This document shows, piece after piece, positions 47,203 to 56,227 of a stretch of 64,000 nucleotides of DNA. Position 1 is the stretch's first letter. Every line of letters starts with the position of its first letter. Source of the stretch: Roseovarius gaetbuli. GTDB lineage: Bacteria; Pseudomonadota; Alphaproteobacteria; Rhodobacterales; Rhodobacteraceae. Below the pieces are notes generated by a model. That model was not told the origin of the DNA and ran no database searches. It saw only the letters and a program-made list of their open reading frames with translations. Location: the NCBI RefSeq assembly GCF_900172365.1, contig NZ_FWFJ01000012.1, positions 1-64,000 on the forward strand. Reading direction: 5' to 3'. The position numbers were made by a program, and so were the translations under genes.

Positions 47203-47251
47203 TGCTGCACTGCAGAAAAAGCTTGAAATGCTGCAGTGCGGCATGTATATC
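47203..47251 (+). promoter_or_regulatory. phaP promoter with two PhaR-like operator sites
   Basis: Two TGC-rich palindromic sites are seen: tgctgcactgcag (47203-47215) and tgctgcagtgcggca (47229-47243). The second lies inside the 17-bp spacer of a good sigma-70-type promoter, TTGAAA (47223-47228) and TATATC (47246-47251). A repressor bound there would block RNA polymerase, fitting PhaR control of the phasin gene. Confidence 0.7.
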
Positions 47252-47308
47252 TAGCTCCAGAATACAGAACACGGCAATGAACGCCGCTCAACCGAAAGGA
47301 CTTACCAA

Positions 47309-47758
47309 ATGGCTAAGACACAAGACTTCAACAGCGCAATCAAAGACATCATGGGCGCATTCCCCGTCGACACCAAAGCAATGGACGATGCCTTCAAGAA
47401 CCAGGCTGCTCTGAGCGAAAAGCTTTCGGGTGTTGCTCTGTCGGCTGCCGAGAAATCGGCCGAGATCTCCACCAAGTGGACCAAAGAGACCCTTGCCAAG
47501 CTGAACGACATCTCCAAAGCCAAGGCAGAGCCCGCTGACTACGCCAAAGCGTTCACCGATTTCGCATCGGCCAACGCCGAAGTAGCGTCCGAGAACATGG
47601 CCGCTTTCGCTGAAATCGCGAAAAAAGTGCAAATGGAAACTGTTGAGCTGATGATGTCGGCCGGCAAATCCATGCAGGACGACGCGACCAAAGCCGTCAA
47701 GAAAGCCGCAGAAGACGTGACTGCAGCGACCCAGAAAGCCACTGCAGCGGCCAAGTAA
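47309..47758 (+). CDS. phaP: Phasin, PHA granule-associated protein
   Basis: 149 residues, rich in Ala, Lys, Glu and Ser, almost wholly helical with no Trp-rich core. Phasins coat PHA granules and limit their size. The segments IKDIMGAFPVDTKAMDDAFK and YAKAFTDFASANAEVASENM are typical of phasin family 2 helices, and the tail is Ala/Lys repeat-like. It has its own promoter and terminator, as expected for the most abundant protein of the system. Confidence 0.92.
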   Translation: MAKTQDFNSAIKDIMGAFPVDTKAMDDAFKNQAALSEKLSGVALSAAEKSAEISTKWTKETLAKLNDISKAKAEPADYAKAFTDFASANAEVASENMAAFAEIAKKVQMETVELMMSAGKSMQDDATKAVKKAAEDVTAATQKATAAAK

Positions 47759-47804
47759 TAGCAGGTTACATACCCAGACCCCTCCCTGACGGGTATGAAC
47801 TGCG

Positions 47805-47837
47805 AAGAGCGAGCCGAAAGGCTCGCTCTTTCTTTTT
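47805..47837 (+). terminator. Rho-independent terminator after phaP
   Basis: aagagcgagcc pairs perfectly with ggctcgctctt around a gaaa tetraloop, followed by a T-rich tract. Confidence 0.93.
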
Positions 47838-47859
47838 GCCGCACTTGCGTCTAAGCTAC

Positions 47860-47875
47860 GCTGCAGCGCTGCATT
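47860..47875. promoter_or_regulatory. Candidate PhaR operator upstream of phaR
   Basis: gctgcagcgctgca is a TGC-rich palindromic cluster of the same type as those before phaP and phaC, 20-30 bp upstream of the phaR start. It suggests autoregulation. Confidence 0.6.
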
Positions 47876-47892
47876 TTCCGGGAGGATACCCC

Positions 47893-48453
47893 TTGGCCGA
47901 CACCAAAAAACCGCTGCTGATCAAACGCTATGCCAGCCGCCGGTTGTACAATACCGAGACGTCCGATTACGTCACGCTGGAAGATATTTCGGAATTCATC
48001 CGCGATGGCCGCGAAGTTCAGATCATCGACCTGAAATCCGGCGACGACCTGACCCGTCAGTATCTGTTGCAGATCATCGCCGAGCACGAAAGCCGCGGCG
48101 AAAGCGTTCTGCCGCTCAACGTGCTCAACGATCTGGTGCGCAGCTATACCACCCAGGCCACAAGCGTCGTGCCCGAATTTCTGGCTGCCAGCTTCGAGAT
48201 GCTGCGCGATGGTCAATCCAAGATTTTGGACAACATGACCAAGGCAAGCCCGATTGGTGCCATGCCGGGAATGGACGCCATGCGCGCCCAGCAAGAGGCC
48301 TTTATGAAGGCCATGACCGGTGGCATCACAGGCCTTGGCAAAATGCCCGGCCAATCCACGTCCAAGGATGAGGCGCCGGAAGACGACAACCTTGGCGACA
48401 TCAAGAAACAGCTGGCCGAGTTGCAGGAAAAGCTGTCGAAGCTTGGCAAGTAA
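47893..48453 (+). CDS. phaR: PHA synthesis repressor PhaR
   Basis: 186 residues. The N-terminal PHB_acc_N DNA-binding domain is clear: LIKRYASRRLYNTETSDYVT and LEDISEFIRDGREVQIID, followed by the PHB_acc segment TRQYLLQIIAEHE. The C-terminus is helical and ends in a coiled coil (IKKQLAELQEKLSKLGK). PhaR binds nascent PHA and DNA, and releases phaP when polymer accumulates. The start is TTG 47893, with GGAGGA at 47881-47886; no ATG is available. Confidence 0.93.
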   Translation: MADTKKPLLIKRYASRRLYNTETSDYVTLEDISEFIRDGREVQIIDLKSGDDLTRQYLLQIIAEHESRGESVLPLNVLNDLVRSYTTQATSVVPEFLAASFEMLRDGQSKILDNMTKASPIGAMPGMDAMRAQQEAFMKAMTGGITGLGKMPGQSTSKDEAPEDDNLGDIKKQLAELQEKLSKLGK

Positions 48454-48459
48454 CCCCAC

Positions 48460-49425
48460 ATGGTTGAAAGCCCCGGCCGGATAACCCTTTGGGGGATCGA
48501 GGTGTTCATGGCCGCGGCCGATGAACGCTCGATTTCCGCCGCCGCGCGCCGCCTTGGGGCAAGCCCCTCGGCGGTCAGCCAGCAACTTACCAATCTTGAA
48601 AGCGCGGTCGGGGCCACTTTGCTGCAACGCAATGCGCGCCCGATTCGTCTTACCCCGGCGGGCGAGATCATGCATCGCCGCGCTCAGGCGATCCTTAACG
48701 AGGCCGCGCAGGCGCGCGCCGAGCTTGCGATGTCGCAACTCTCGACCCTGACCCGCTTTCGCCTTGGCATGATCGAAGACCTCGAGGCCGATGTCACGCC
48801 CCAGCTTCTGACCCATATGGCCGGCGAGTTGACCCGCTGTCAGTTCCTTCTGGAAACCGGCGCCAGCCATCACCTCTATGATCAGCTTGACGCGCGCGCC
48901 CTTGATATGATCGTCGCCGCCGAATTTGGCGCCGAAACCGATTGGGTCGAGGTTCATCCGATCCTGCGCGAAGGCTTTGCCGTGGCCGCGCCCAAAGGGG
49001 TGATCGACAAGGATGGCGATGTCTTGCGACAGCTCAAGCGCCTGCCGCTGATCCAGTATACACAGCGTCATTACATGGGGCGGCTGATCTCGTCGCATCT
49101 GGCGCGCCAGAACCTGACGCTGCCGCATCGGTTCGAGCTTGATAGCTATCACGCCATTCTGGCGCTGGTCGGGCAGGGCACCGGCTGGACCATCATGACG
49201 CCGCTGGCGCTGATGCGGGCGCGCCGGTTTGCCGATCAGATCGACGTTCTGGAATTGCCGATGGCGCCGCTGACGCGCACCATAAGCGTGACTGCCCGCA
49301 AGGGGATATTACAGGATATGCCAGCAACGCTGGCCGAGACGTTAAAGCCGATCATACGCCAGGCGGTGGTTGATCCGGCCATTGCGCGCCACCCGTTCCT
49401 GGTGGACGCGCTGACGATCCTCTAG
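48460..49425 (+). CDS. LysR family transcriptional regulator
   Basis: 321 residues: LysR-type winged HTH at ~8-66 (GIEVFMAAADERSISAAARR and LGASPSAVSQQLTNLESAVG) and a periplasmic-binding-protein-like effector domain from ~95 on. It starts six bases after phaR and may be cotranscribed with it, though nothing in the sequence ties it to PHA metabolism. The effector is unknown. Confidence 0.88.
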   Translation: MVESPGRITLWGIEVFMAAADERSISAAARRLGASPSAVSQQLTNLESAVGATLLQRNARPIRLTPAGEIMHRRAQAILNEAAQARAELAMSQLSTLTRFRLGMIEDLEADVTPQLLTHMAGELTRCQFLLETGASHHLYDQLDARALDMIVAAEFGAETDWVEVHPILREGFAVAAPKGVIDKDGDVLRQLKRLPLIQYTQRHYMGRLISSHLARQNLTLPHRFELDSYHAILALVGQGTGWTIMTPLALMRARRFADQIDVLELPMAPLTRTISVTARKGILQDMPATLAETLKPIIRQAVVDPAIARHPFLVDALTIL

Positions 49426-49429
49426 AGCA

Positions 49430-49495
49430 TGCGAAATGAGTAGGTTAGAGGGCGTCGCGTGAATTCGATTGAAGGCAACACCCTCTAGCGGGCGG
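49430..49495. repeat. Imperfect hairpin element after the LysR gene
   Basis: gttagagggcgtcgc and gcaacaccctctagc face each other around tgaattcgattgaag, between the LysR gene and the convergent tadA gene. It may act as a terminator or a dispersed repeat. A related agagcatg..gcgaaa start recurs near 61472. Confidence 0.45.
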
Positions 49496-49957
49496 TTAGA
49501 GATCTGTGCCGCGCCGGTCCTGAAAGAAGGCTTTCAGCATCTCTTCCGCCTCGCGCGCAGCAATCCCGTCGTAAACCTCGGGCACATGATGACACTGCGG
49601 ATGGGTGAACACCCGCGCGCCCTGCGCGACACCGCCCGATTTCGGATCGCTCGCCCCGTAATACAGCCGCGCAATCCGCGCCCCGGCAATCGCGCTGGCG
49701 CACATCGCGCAGGGCTCCAGCGTGACGTAAAGATCATGACCCACCAGCCGCTCGCTGCCCTTGGCCGCGCAGGCCGCGCGCAGCGCGAGGATTTCGGCAT
49801 GTGCCGTGGGGTCGTTCAATTCGCGCGTGCGATTGCCCGCCTTTGCCACGACCTGACCGTTTGGGTCGACCACCACGGCGCCCACCGGCACCTCGCCGCG
49901 CAGGGCCGCGGCGCGCGCCTCGTCGAGCGCTGTCATCATATGGCTTTTGAACGTCAT
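49496..49957 (-). CDS. tadA: tRNA-specific adenosine deaminase TadA
   Basis: 153 residues. TadA converts A34 to inosine in the anticodon of tRNA-Arg(ACG). Zinc and catalytic residues are complete: HAE at 53-55 and PCAMC with Cys83 and Cys86. Further family marks are GEVPVGAVVVD at the start and ARIARLYYGASDPKSGGV. ATG 49957 is used; another in-frame ATG at 49978 is possible. It is divergent from the pseudouridine synthase gene. Confidence 0.93.
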   Translation of the reverse strand: MTFKSHMMTALDEARAAALRGEVPVGAVVVDPNGQVVAKAGNRTRELNDPTAHAEILALRAACAAKGSERLVGHDLYVTLEPCAMCASAIAGARIARLYYGASDPKSGGVAQGARVFTHPQCHHVPEVYDGIAAREAEEMLKAFFQDRRGTDL

Positions 49958-50020
49958 GGCGTGTCTTTGCCCCGCCATCACCACTTTCGCAAGTCCCGCG
50001 AATAGGCTAAGCGATGACCC

Positions 50021-50830
50021 ATGAGCACCAAACCCCCAGAAGGCGACCGGATCGCCAAGGTCATCGCGCGCGCCGGCATCGCCAGCCGCCGCGAGGCCGA
50101 GCGCCTGATCGAGGCCGGCCGCGTGACCGTCAATGGCGTCAAGATCACCCGCGCCGCGTTGAACGTGACCCCCGCCGACAAGGTGGTGGTGGATGGCCGC
50201 GCATTGGAGGCGCCCGAACCGGCGCGGCTCTGGCTTTATCACAAGCCGACAGGCCTTGTGACCACGAACCGTGACGAACAGGGGCGCGCCACCATCTATG
50301 ACGATCTGCCCGCAGACCTGCCCCGGGTGATGAGCGTCGGCCGACTCGATCTCAATTCCGAAGGGCTGCTTTTGCTGACCAATGACGGCGGCCTCAAGCG
50401 CAAACTCGAACTGCCCTCAACCGGCTGGCTGCGCCGCTACCGCGTGCGCGTCAATGGCCGCCCGACCGATGCCACTTTTGAGCCGCTGCGCAAGGGCCTC
50501 ACGGTCGATGGCGAACGGTTTCAGGGCATGATGGTCTCGCTGGATCGCCAGCAGGGGGCGAATGCCTGGATCACGGTGTCGATCCGTGAAGGCAAGAACC
50601 GCGAGATCCGCCGCGCGATGGAGGCGGTCGGCCTCTCGGTGAACCGGCTGATCCGGGTGTCTTACGGGCCGTTTCAATTGGGTCAACTCAAACCCGGCGA
50701 AGTCGAGGAAATCCGCCCGCGCGTGCTGCGCGATCAGCTTGGCATGCCGCAGGAACCCGAGGTCGAAAAGGCCGCCAAACCCCTGCGTCCGCAACGCCCC
50801 AAACCACAGCGCCGCCGCCGCACGACCTGA
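50021..50830 (+). CDS. rRNA pseudouridine synthase (RluB/RsuA family)
   Basis: 269 residues. An N-terminal S4 RNA-binding domain (RIAKVIARAGIASRREAERL) is followed by the RsuA-type catalytic domain with VGRLDLNSEGLLLLTNDG, carrying the catalytic Asp, and later REGKNREIRRAMEAVG. The end is a basic, Pro/Arg-rich tail (KPQRRRR). It most resembles RluB, which modifies 23S rRNA, but RsuA or RluE/F-like specificity cannot be excluded. Confidence 0.9.
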   Translation: MSTKPPEGDRIAKVIARAGIASRREAERLIEAGRVTVNGVKITRAALNVTPADKVVVDGRALEAPEPARLWLYHKPTGLVTTNRDEQGRATIYDDLPADLPRVMSVGRLDLNSEGLLLLTNDGGLKRKLELPSTGWLRRYRVRVNGRPTDATFEPLRKGLTVDGERFQGMMVSLDRQQGANAWITVSIREGKNREIRRAMEAVGLSVNRLIRVSYGPFQLGQLKPGEVEEIRPRVLRDQLGMPQEPEVEKAAKPLRPQRPKPQRRRRTT

Positions 50831-50863
50831 TCTCTTTCATCGTTCCAAAAATACTCCGGGGGG

Positions 50864-50908
50864 CCCAAGAAAATTCGCCGAATTTTCTTGGGCGGGGGCA
50901 GCGCCCCC
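50864..50908. terminator. Palindromic intergenic element (two hairpins)
   Basis: Two adjacent inverted repeats: cccaagaaaattc-gcc-gaattttcttggg (50864-50892, perfect 13-bp arms) and a gggggc/gccccc hairpin (50894-50908). They lie between two converging genes and probably terminate both. Similar palindromic intergenic elements recur in Rhodobacterales; a relative lies near 55570. Confidence 0.7.
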
Positions 50909-50928
50909 ATGCCCCGATTGCCACACTG

Positions 50929-51621
50929 TCAGATCTTGATCGGCTCCATCACCTGCGGTTCGATCAAATCAACGCCGGGCAGCGCCTTCGTCAACTCTTC
51001 GGCCGATTGTTCCAAAATCGGGAAGGTACGGTAATGGCAGGGGATCACAGTTTTGAAATCAAAGAACTTTTTCGCCGCATAAGCCGCGCGCCGCATATCC
51101 ATGGTGAAATGCCCGCCCGCACATAGAATACCGATATCGGGCTGGTGCAGATCGTGAAACACGCCCATGTCGGCCATCACATCGGTGTCGCCCGAGACAT
51201 AGATCACGTGACCCTCGCCCGCGATCATATAGCCGCATTCGGTGCCGGGCACCTTTGGGCCGTCATCCGTGCCAAAGCTGGTCGAATGGGTGGCATGTAC
51301 CATCGTCACCTTGACCCCGCCAAGATCGACTGTGCCGCCCTTGTTGAACCCGATAACCTCGATCTTTTCCTGCGCCTCCCAATGCGCCATCAGGTCATAT
51401 TGCCCGACCACGGTCAGGTCCTGTTTGCGCGCCAGCGGCAGAACATCGGCGACGTGATCGAAATGCGCGTGGGTCAACAGGATATGCGTCGCCCCTTCGG
51501 TCGCCGCGTCGTGACTGTCCTCGGGCAACATCGGGTTGCCGTTGAGCCAGGGATCGACCAACAAAACCAGTTCGGCGATCTCGATCCGAAACGATGAATG
51601 CCCAAGCCAGGTGATCTTCAT
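50929..51621 (-). CDS. UPF0173 metal-dependent hydrolase (metallo-beta-lactamase fold)
   Basis: 230 residues. The MBL motif HAHFDH (within LLTHAHFDHVADVLPL) binds the dinuclear metal site, with further ligands in YVSGDTDVMADMG and VIPCHYRTFPIL. KITWLGHSSFRIE at the N-terminus is the UPF0173 start. Members are broad hydrolases or phosphodiesterase-like enzymes of unknown physiological substrate. It stands alone, divergent from gatCA. Confidence 0.9.
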   Translation of the reverse strand: MKITWLGHSSFRIEIAELVLLVDPWLNGNPMLPEDSHDAATEGATHILLTHAHFDHVADVLPLARKQDLTVVGQYDLMAHWEAQEKIEVIGFNKGGTVDLGGVKVTMVHATHSTSFGTDDGPKVPGTECGYMIAGEGHVIYVSGDTDVMADMGVFHDLHQPDIGILCAGGHFTMDMRRAAYAAKKFFDFKTVIPCHYRTFPILEQSAEELTKALPGVDLIEPQVMEPIKI

Positions 51622-51799
51622 TCTGCGTATCCTTTTTCCAGTTTAGCAAAGACTAGCAAGACTTGCGCCATAGGAAAGGGCCAAGCGGCGCATTTCCGGG
51701 CGATCCTTATCCGCGAGCGGGGTTTTGGCACGCTCATATGCTTGCGCCCAATGGCCTCGGGCGCTAAACGCTTGGGCAACAGGATTACCGGAGAAACCC

Positions 51800-52087
51800 A
51801 TGTCGATCGACCGAGAGACCGCCGCCAAAGTGGCCAAGCTGGCCCGCATCCGTGTGACCGAGGACGCGCTGCCTGCGCTGGCCGAGGAATTCAACACCAT
51901 CCTTGGTTTCATTGAACAGCTCAACGAAGTCGACGTGGAAGGCATCGAACCGATGACCAGCGTCACGCCGATGCGCCTCAAGCGTCGCGAAGATGTGGTC
52001 ACGGACGGCAATCAACAGGCCGAGATCCTGTCGAACGCGCCCGATGCGCGCGAGGGCTTCTTTGCGGTTCCTAAGGTGGTGGAATAA
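51800..52087 (+). CDS. gatC: Aspartyl/glutamyl-tRNA amidotransferase subunit C
   Basis: 95 residues. GatC holds GatA and GatB together in the complex that amidates Glu-tRNA(Gln) or Asp-tRNA(Asn). Family segments are [20 protein letters not shown] and [19 protein letters not shown], with the closing [19 protein letters not shown] precedes the ATG. Its TAA overlaps the gatA ATG by one base, so translation is coupled. gatB is not in this window. Confidence 0.95.
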   Translation: MSIDRETAAKVAKLARIRVTEDALPALAEEFNTILGFIEQLNEVDVEGIEPMTSVTPMRLKRREDVVTDGNQQAEILSNAPDAREGFFAVPKVVE

Positions 52088-53574
52088 TGACCGATCTGAA
52101 CAAATTCACGATTGCCGAGGCCCGCGATGCCCTGCGCAAGGGCGATGTCACCGCGCTTGAGTTGACCGAGGCCTGCCTGAGCCAGATCGAAGGTGCCGGG
52201 GCGCTCAATGCCTTTGTGCATCACACCCCCGATCTCGCCCGCGACCAGGCGCACGCCGCCGATACCCGGATCAAGGCGGGCGATGCCCCGTCGATGTGCG
52301 GTATTCCTCTCGGGATCAAGGACCTGTTTTGCACCAAGGGCGTGCCAAGCCAGGCCGCCAGCCGCATCCTTGAAGGCTTCAAGCCGGAGTACGAATCGAC
52401 CGTCACCCAGAACCTGTTCGATGCGGGCGCGATTATGCTGGGCAAGCTCAACATGGACGAATTCGCCATGGGCTCGTCCAATGAAACCTCGGTTTACGGC
52501 AATGCGGTCAACCCTTGGCGGCGCGGCAATGATGACGCGGCTTTGACGCCCGGCGGCTCGTCTGGCGGTTCGGCCTCGGCCGTGGCAGCGGATCTTTGCC
52601 TTGCCGCGACCGGCACCGATACCGGCGGTTCGATCCGCCAACCGGCCGCCTTCACCGGCATCACCGGGATCAAGCCGACCTATGGGCGCTGTTCGCGCTG
52701 GGGCGTCGTGGCCTTCGCAAGCTCGCTCGATCAGGCCGGGCCGATGACCAAATCCGTGCGCGACTCGGCGATCATGCTGAGCGCCATGTGCAGCCACGAC
52801 CCCAAGGATTCCACCAGTGCCGATTTCCCGGTGCCCGATTTCGAGGCCGCCTTGACCGGGGATATCAAAGGCAAGGTGATCGGCATTCCGAAAGAATACC
52901 GGATGGAGGGCATGCCCGCCGAAATCGAACAGCTTTGGGCCGATGGTACTGCGATGCTCAAGGCCGCAGGCGCCGAAATCCGCGATATCAGCCTGCCGCA
53001 TACCAAATACGCCCTGCCGGCCTATTACGTGATTGCGCCTGCCGAGGCGTCAAGCAACCTCGCGCGCTATGACGGGGTGCGCTATGGCCACCGCGCCAAG
53101 CTTGCGCAGGGCGATGGCATCACCGAGATGTACGAGAGAACCCGCGCCGAGGGCTTTGGCCACGAGGTTCAGCGCCGGGTGATGGTGGGCACCTATGTTC
53201 TCTCGGCGGGCTTTTACGACGCCTATTACAACCGTGCCCGCAGGGTGCGCGCGCTGATCAAGCGCGACTTTGATCTGGCCTTTGAGGCTGGTGTGGACGC
53301 GATCCTGACCCCGGCCACGCCAAGCGCGGCGTTTGGCCTTGGCGAGATGAAAGACGCCGATCCGGTGCAGATGTACCTGAACGATGTCTTTACCGTCACC
53401 GTCAACCTTGCCGGTCTGCCGGGTATTTCGGTGCCTGCCGGGATCGACAAGCAGGGGCTGCCGCTTGGGTTGCAACTGATCGGGCGGCCGTGGGAAGAGG
53501 CTGATCTGCTCAACACCGCCTATGCGTTGGAAACTGCGGCAGGATTTGTGGCCAAACCCGGAAAATGGTGGTAA
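52087..53574 (+). CDS. gatA: Aspartyl/glutamyl-tRNA amidotransferase subunit A
   Basis: 495 residues, the glutaminase subunit. The amidase signature is intact: catalytic Lys in [14 protein letters not shown], the cis-Ser in [12 protein letters not shown], and the nucleophile Ser in [32 protein letters not shown] follows as in other GatA. Ammonia released here is channelled to GatB. Cotranscribed with gatC. Confidence 0.96.
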   Translation: MTDLNKFTIAEARDALRKGDVTALELTEACLSQIEGAGALNAFVHHTPDLARDQAHAADTRIKAGDAPSMCGIPLGIKDLFCTKGVPSQAASRILEGFKPEYESTVTQNLFDAGAIMLGKLNMDEFAMGSSNETSVYGNAVNPWRRGNDDAALTPGGSSGGSASAVAADLCLAATGTDTGGSIRQPAAFTGITGIKPTYGRCSRWGVVAFASSLDQAGPMTKSVRDSAIMLSAMCSHDPKDSTSADFPVPDFEAALTGDIKGKVIGIPKEYRMEGMPAEIEQLWADGTAMLKAAGAEIRDISLPHTKYALPAYYVIAPAEASSNLARYDGVRYGHRAKLAQGDGITEMYERTRAEGFGHEVQRRVMVGTYVLSAGFYDAYYNRARRVRALIKRDFDLAFEAGVDAILTPATPSAAFGLGEMKDADPVQMYLNDVFTVTVNLAGLPGISVPAGIDKQGLPLGLQLIGRPWEEADLLNTAYALETAAGFVAKPGKWW

Positions 53575-53611
53575 ACCCGCTCGCAAAACAGCTTATGGCA
53601 GGAAATAGCAG

Positions 53612-54343
53612 ATGCGTTTGATCCTTGGCTCGGTTGCCCTTGCGGCGCTCACGGCCTGTGCGCCCGCGGTGCCCGATAGCGGGGCGGGTGTCGGCTTTCA
53701 GGACTATAGCCAATACCAGCGTGAAAAGGCCGCGCGTGACGCCGCCTTGGCGGGAAGTGCCCTGCCGGCCCCCAACGCGGTCTCATCGGAGCCTCTGGGC
53801 GCCATCCCGCCCGGTGCCACCTCGGCACAGCCGGGCGCGGATGTTGCCGCCGATGCGCGCGCCGCGCTTCAGGCCACCGCCGCCAATTCCGGTCAGCCGA
53901 TCCTTCAGGCAAGCCCGTCCAATCCTGCACCGGAGGGTGTGATGAATTCCGCCGGGATTTCGCGCGAAAACAGTTTCGAGGCCGTTGGCGAGCAGCGCTC
54001 GATTGAAGATGACGCCTCGCGGATCGCGCAGAACCGCGCCCAGTATCAGGTGATCGCGCCCGAGGCCGTCGGCAATCGCCCCGGCGATGTCGGCCCCAAT
54101 ATCGTGGCCTATGCGCTTGCCACCAAGCACCCGGTTGGTACGCTGGTCTATCGCCGTGTCGGGATCAACAAGACCGGTAAGTTCGAGCGCAACTGCGCCG
54201 AATATGCTTCGCCTGATCTGGCGCAGGTCGAGTTTCTCAAGCGCGGCGGCCCCGAGCGCGACCGCCTTGGCCTTGACCCGGATGGCGACGGCTATGCCTG
54301 CGGCTGGAACCCGGCCCCCTTCCGCAAGGCGGTTGGCGGGTAA
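53612..54343 (+). CDS. Excalibur-like lipoprotein
   Basis: 243 residues. A lipoprotein signal with lipobox ALTAC (Cys16) precedes an Ala/Pro-rich, probably flexible region. The C-terminal ~60 residues (NCAEYASPDLAQVEFLKRGG, then [16 protein letters not shown]) form an excalibur-type calcium-binding motif: D-x-D-x-D-G-x-x-C with a paired upstream Cys. It likely sits in the outer or inner membrane leaflet facing the periplasm, next to a cell-wall amidase gene on the same strand. The function is unknown. Confidence 0.78.
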   Translation: MRLILGSVALAALTACAPAVPDSGAGVGFQDYSQYQREKAARDAALAGSALPAPNAVSSEPLGAIPPGATSAQPGADVAADARAALQATAANSGQPILQASPSNPAPEGVMNSAGISRENSFEAVGEQRSIEDDASRIAQNRAQYQVIAPEAVGNRPGDVGPNIVAYALATKHPVGTLVYRRVGINKTGKFERNCAEYASPDLAQVEFLKRGGPERDRLGLDPDGDGYACGWNPAPFRKAVGG

Positions 54344-54354
54344 AGGGGCGGGGC

Positions 54355-55074
54355 GTGGGTTTCACCCACCCTACGTGCAAAAGACAGGTCTCGCCCAATT
54401 TCGGCGCGCGGCGCTTGGGTACGCTGCCCGATATGATCGTGCTGCATTACACCGCGATGCAAAGCGCGCGCGCCGCGCTTGAGCGGCTCTGTGACGCGCA
54501 GGCCGAGGTTTCGGCGCATTACCTGATCTCGGAGCGCGGCGAAATCTGGCAGATGGTCGAGGAGGATCAGCGCGCCTGGCATGCCGGGGCAGGGCAATGG
54601 GGCGCGGTTGTGGACGTCAATTCACGCTCGATCGGGATCGAGTTGGCCAATACCGGCGCGCATCCCTTCCCCGAGCCGCAGATGCGCGCGCTTGAGGGGC
54701 TGATGCGCGCGATCATGGAGCGCTGGAGCATCCCGCCCGAGCGGGTGATTGCCCATTCCGACATGGCCCCGGCGCGCAAGTTTGACCCTGGCGCGCGGTT
54801 TGACTGGCGCCGCTTGGCACGTGGTGGCCTTTCGGTCTGGCCCGAGCCGGGCGAGGCGGACACCGGGCCTGAAACCGGACCAGGGGCCTTTCTTGCGGCG
54901 GCCGAGCGCTTTGGCTATCCGCCAAGCGGCGCGGAGGATCTTGAAACCATCCTGTCCGCCTTTCGTCTGCGCTTTCGCCCCAATGCCGTGGGGCCGCTGG
55001 AGGCGGCTGATTGCGCCGCCCTTCAGGACCTTGCCGCGCGCTTCCCCGTTGACCGCGCGCGCCCGAGCGCCTAA
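54355..55074 (+). CDS. N-acetylmuramoyl-L-alanine amidase, AmpD/AmiD type
   Basis: Up to 239 residues, Amidase_2 family, which cleaves the sugar-peptide bond of muropeptides. Zinc ligands are His in VLHYTAM and His/Asp in IAHSDMAPARKFDPG; the structural Glu is in ISERGEIW. There is no signal peptide, so an AmpD-like cytosolic recycling role is favoured. GTG 54355 is the listed start because the N-terminal SPNFGARR is conserved in relatives; ATG 54433 would drop it. It begins 11 bp after the lipoprotein gene. Confidence 0.85.
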   Translation: MGFTHPTCKRQVSPNFGARRLGTLPDMIVLHYTAMQSARAALERLCDAQAEVSAHYLISERGEIWQMVEEDQRAWHAGAGQWGAVVDVNSRSIGIELANTGAHPFPEPQMRALEGLMRAIMERWSIPPERVIAHSDMAPARKFDPGARFDWRRLARGGLSVWPEPGEADTGPETGPGAFLAAAERFGYPPSGAEDLETILSAFRLRFRPNAVGPLEAADCAALQDLAARFPVDRARPSA

Positions 55075-55083
55075 GTCACTCTC

Positions 55084-55505
55084 GCGCGGAGGGCCGGATG
55101 GCCGCGGGACCTGCAAGGGTGTCGAGGAAAGTCCGGACTCCACAAGACAACGGTGCCGGGTAACGCCCGGCTGGGGTAACCCAAGGGAAAGCGCCACAGA
55201 AATGAAACCGCCCGTCGCACCTGCGGCTCGCCAAGGGAAACTGTGTACGGGTAAGGGTGAAACGGTGGAGTAAGAGCCCACCGCGGGACGGGCAACCGAA
55301 CCGGCACGGCAAGCCCCACCGGGAGCAATGCCAAATAGGGACCGCGCGCGGGGCAGGTCGGGCAACCGATACCGCCCGCAGGCACGTCTTGGCCCAGTGG
55401 TCCGGGTTGGCAGCTAGAGGGGCGTTGGCAACAGCGTCTCAAGATGAATGGCCATCCATGGGGGGCAACCCCCGGGACAAAATCCGGCTTACAGGCCCTC
55501 CGCGC
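55084..55505 (+). ncRNA. rnpB: RNase P RNA, class A
   Basis: The catalytic RNA that matures tRNA 5' ends. The hallmarks are present: closing helix gcgcggagggcc with ggccctccgcgc at the far end, the universally conserved gaggaaagtccggactcca near the 5' end, and agatgaatggccatcc with acaaaatccggcttac near the 3' end. About 420 nt, normal for Alphaproteobacteria. Ends are set by the pairing of the outer helix and may be off by a few bases. Confidence 0.95.
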
Positions 55506-55535
55506 AAATTGTTGTTTTGTTGGTTTTTAGAAATT

Positions 55536-55558
55536 GAGCGCCTGCGGCGCGCTTTTGG
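55536..55558 (+). terminator. Terminator-like hairpin after rnpB
   Basis: gagcgc-ctgcg-gcgcgc followed by a T-rich stretch, ~30 bp beyond the RNase P RNA. Confidence 0.6.
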
Positions 55559-55569
55559 TTTTTTTGGAT

Positions 55570-55612
55570 GAGGGGCTTTGCCCCTCAAACTCCCCAGGAT
55601 GTTTTTGGCCAG
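55570..55612. repeat. Dispersed Rhodobacterales-type intergenic palindrome
   Basis: gaggggctttgcccctc followed by aaactccccaggatgttttt is a hairpin plus tail of a kind I recall as common between genes in Roseobacter-group genomes. It lies between rnpB and the DUF2244 gene. No coding sequence is seen in 55506-55726. Confidence 0.5.
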
Positions 55613-55726
55613 AAGAAAAGGGGAGCAGGTTTGAGCCGGCTTTTGTGTGGCCAGGGGATGTGGTTGATCGGGTGGAGATTTCATGCCCCCTCTTTTCAAA
55701 CGCCGTGCATGAGCTAGAAACAGGGC

Positions 55727-56227
55727 ATGCCTTATGAATGGACATCATCGCAAGACGACCCACAGGTCCGGCTGACACTCTGGCCGCACCGGTCTTTGCC
55801 ACGGCGTGGTTTTGCGGCCTTTGTGCTGGCGACCTTCACGCTGATCACCGTGCCGCTTTATCCGCTGCTTGGCACGGTCGTGCTCTGGGGGCTGTTGCCG
55901 TTTCTGATGTTGGCGCTGGCCGGGGTCTGGTGGGGGCTTGAGCATTCGTATCGCAGCGCCAATATCACCGAGGTGCTTGAGATCGGGCCAGAGATGATCC
56001 ACCTGGTGCGCACAAATCCGCGCGGCGATGTGCAGGACTGGGACTGTAACCGCTATTGGGCCAAGGCAACCATGCACCCCACCGGTGGGCCGGTTGCGCA
56101 TTACATCACGCTCAAGGGCAGGGGCCGCGAGGTCGAGATCGGGGCGTTTTTGTCCGAGGGCGAGCGCAGGGTGCTTTACGGCGAATTGACCGATGCCCTG
56201 CGCCCGCCAGGGCCGATGGCGGGTTAA
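55727..56227 (+). CDS. DUF2244 integral membrane protein
   Basis: 166 residues with two transmembrane helices (RGFAAFVLATFTLITVPLYP and VVLWGLLPFLMLALAGVWWG) and a C-terminal cytosolic beta domain (WDCNRYWAKATMH and VEIGAFLSEGER). This fits DUF2244, a family common in Alphaproteobacteria and of unknown function. The 3' end overlaps the convergent YqeY gene by 4 bp. Confidence 0.88.
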   Translation: MPYEWTSSQDDPQVRLTLWPHRSLPRRGFAAFVLATFTLITVPLYPLLGTVVLWGLLPFLMLALAGVWWGLEHSYRSANITEVLEIGPEMIHLVRTNPRGDVQDWDCNRYWAKATMHPTGGPVAHYITLKGRGREVEIGAFLSEGERRVLYGELTDALRPPGPMAG

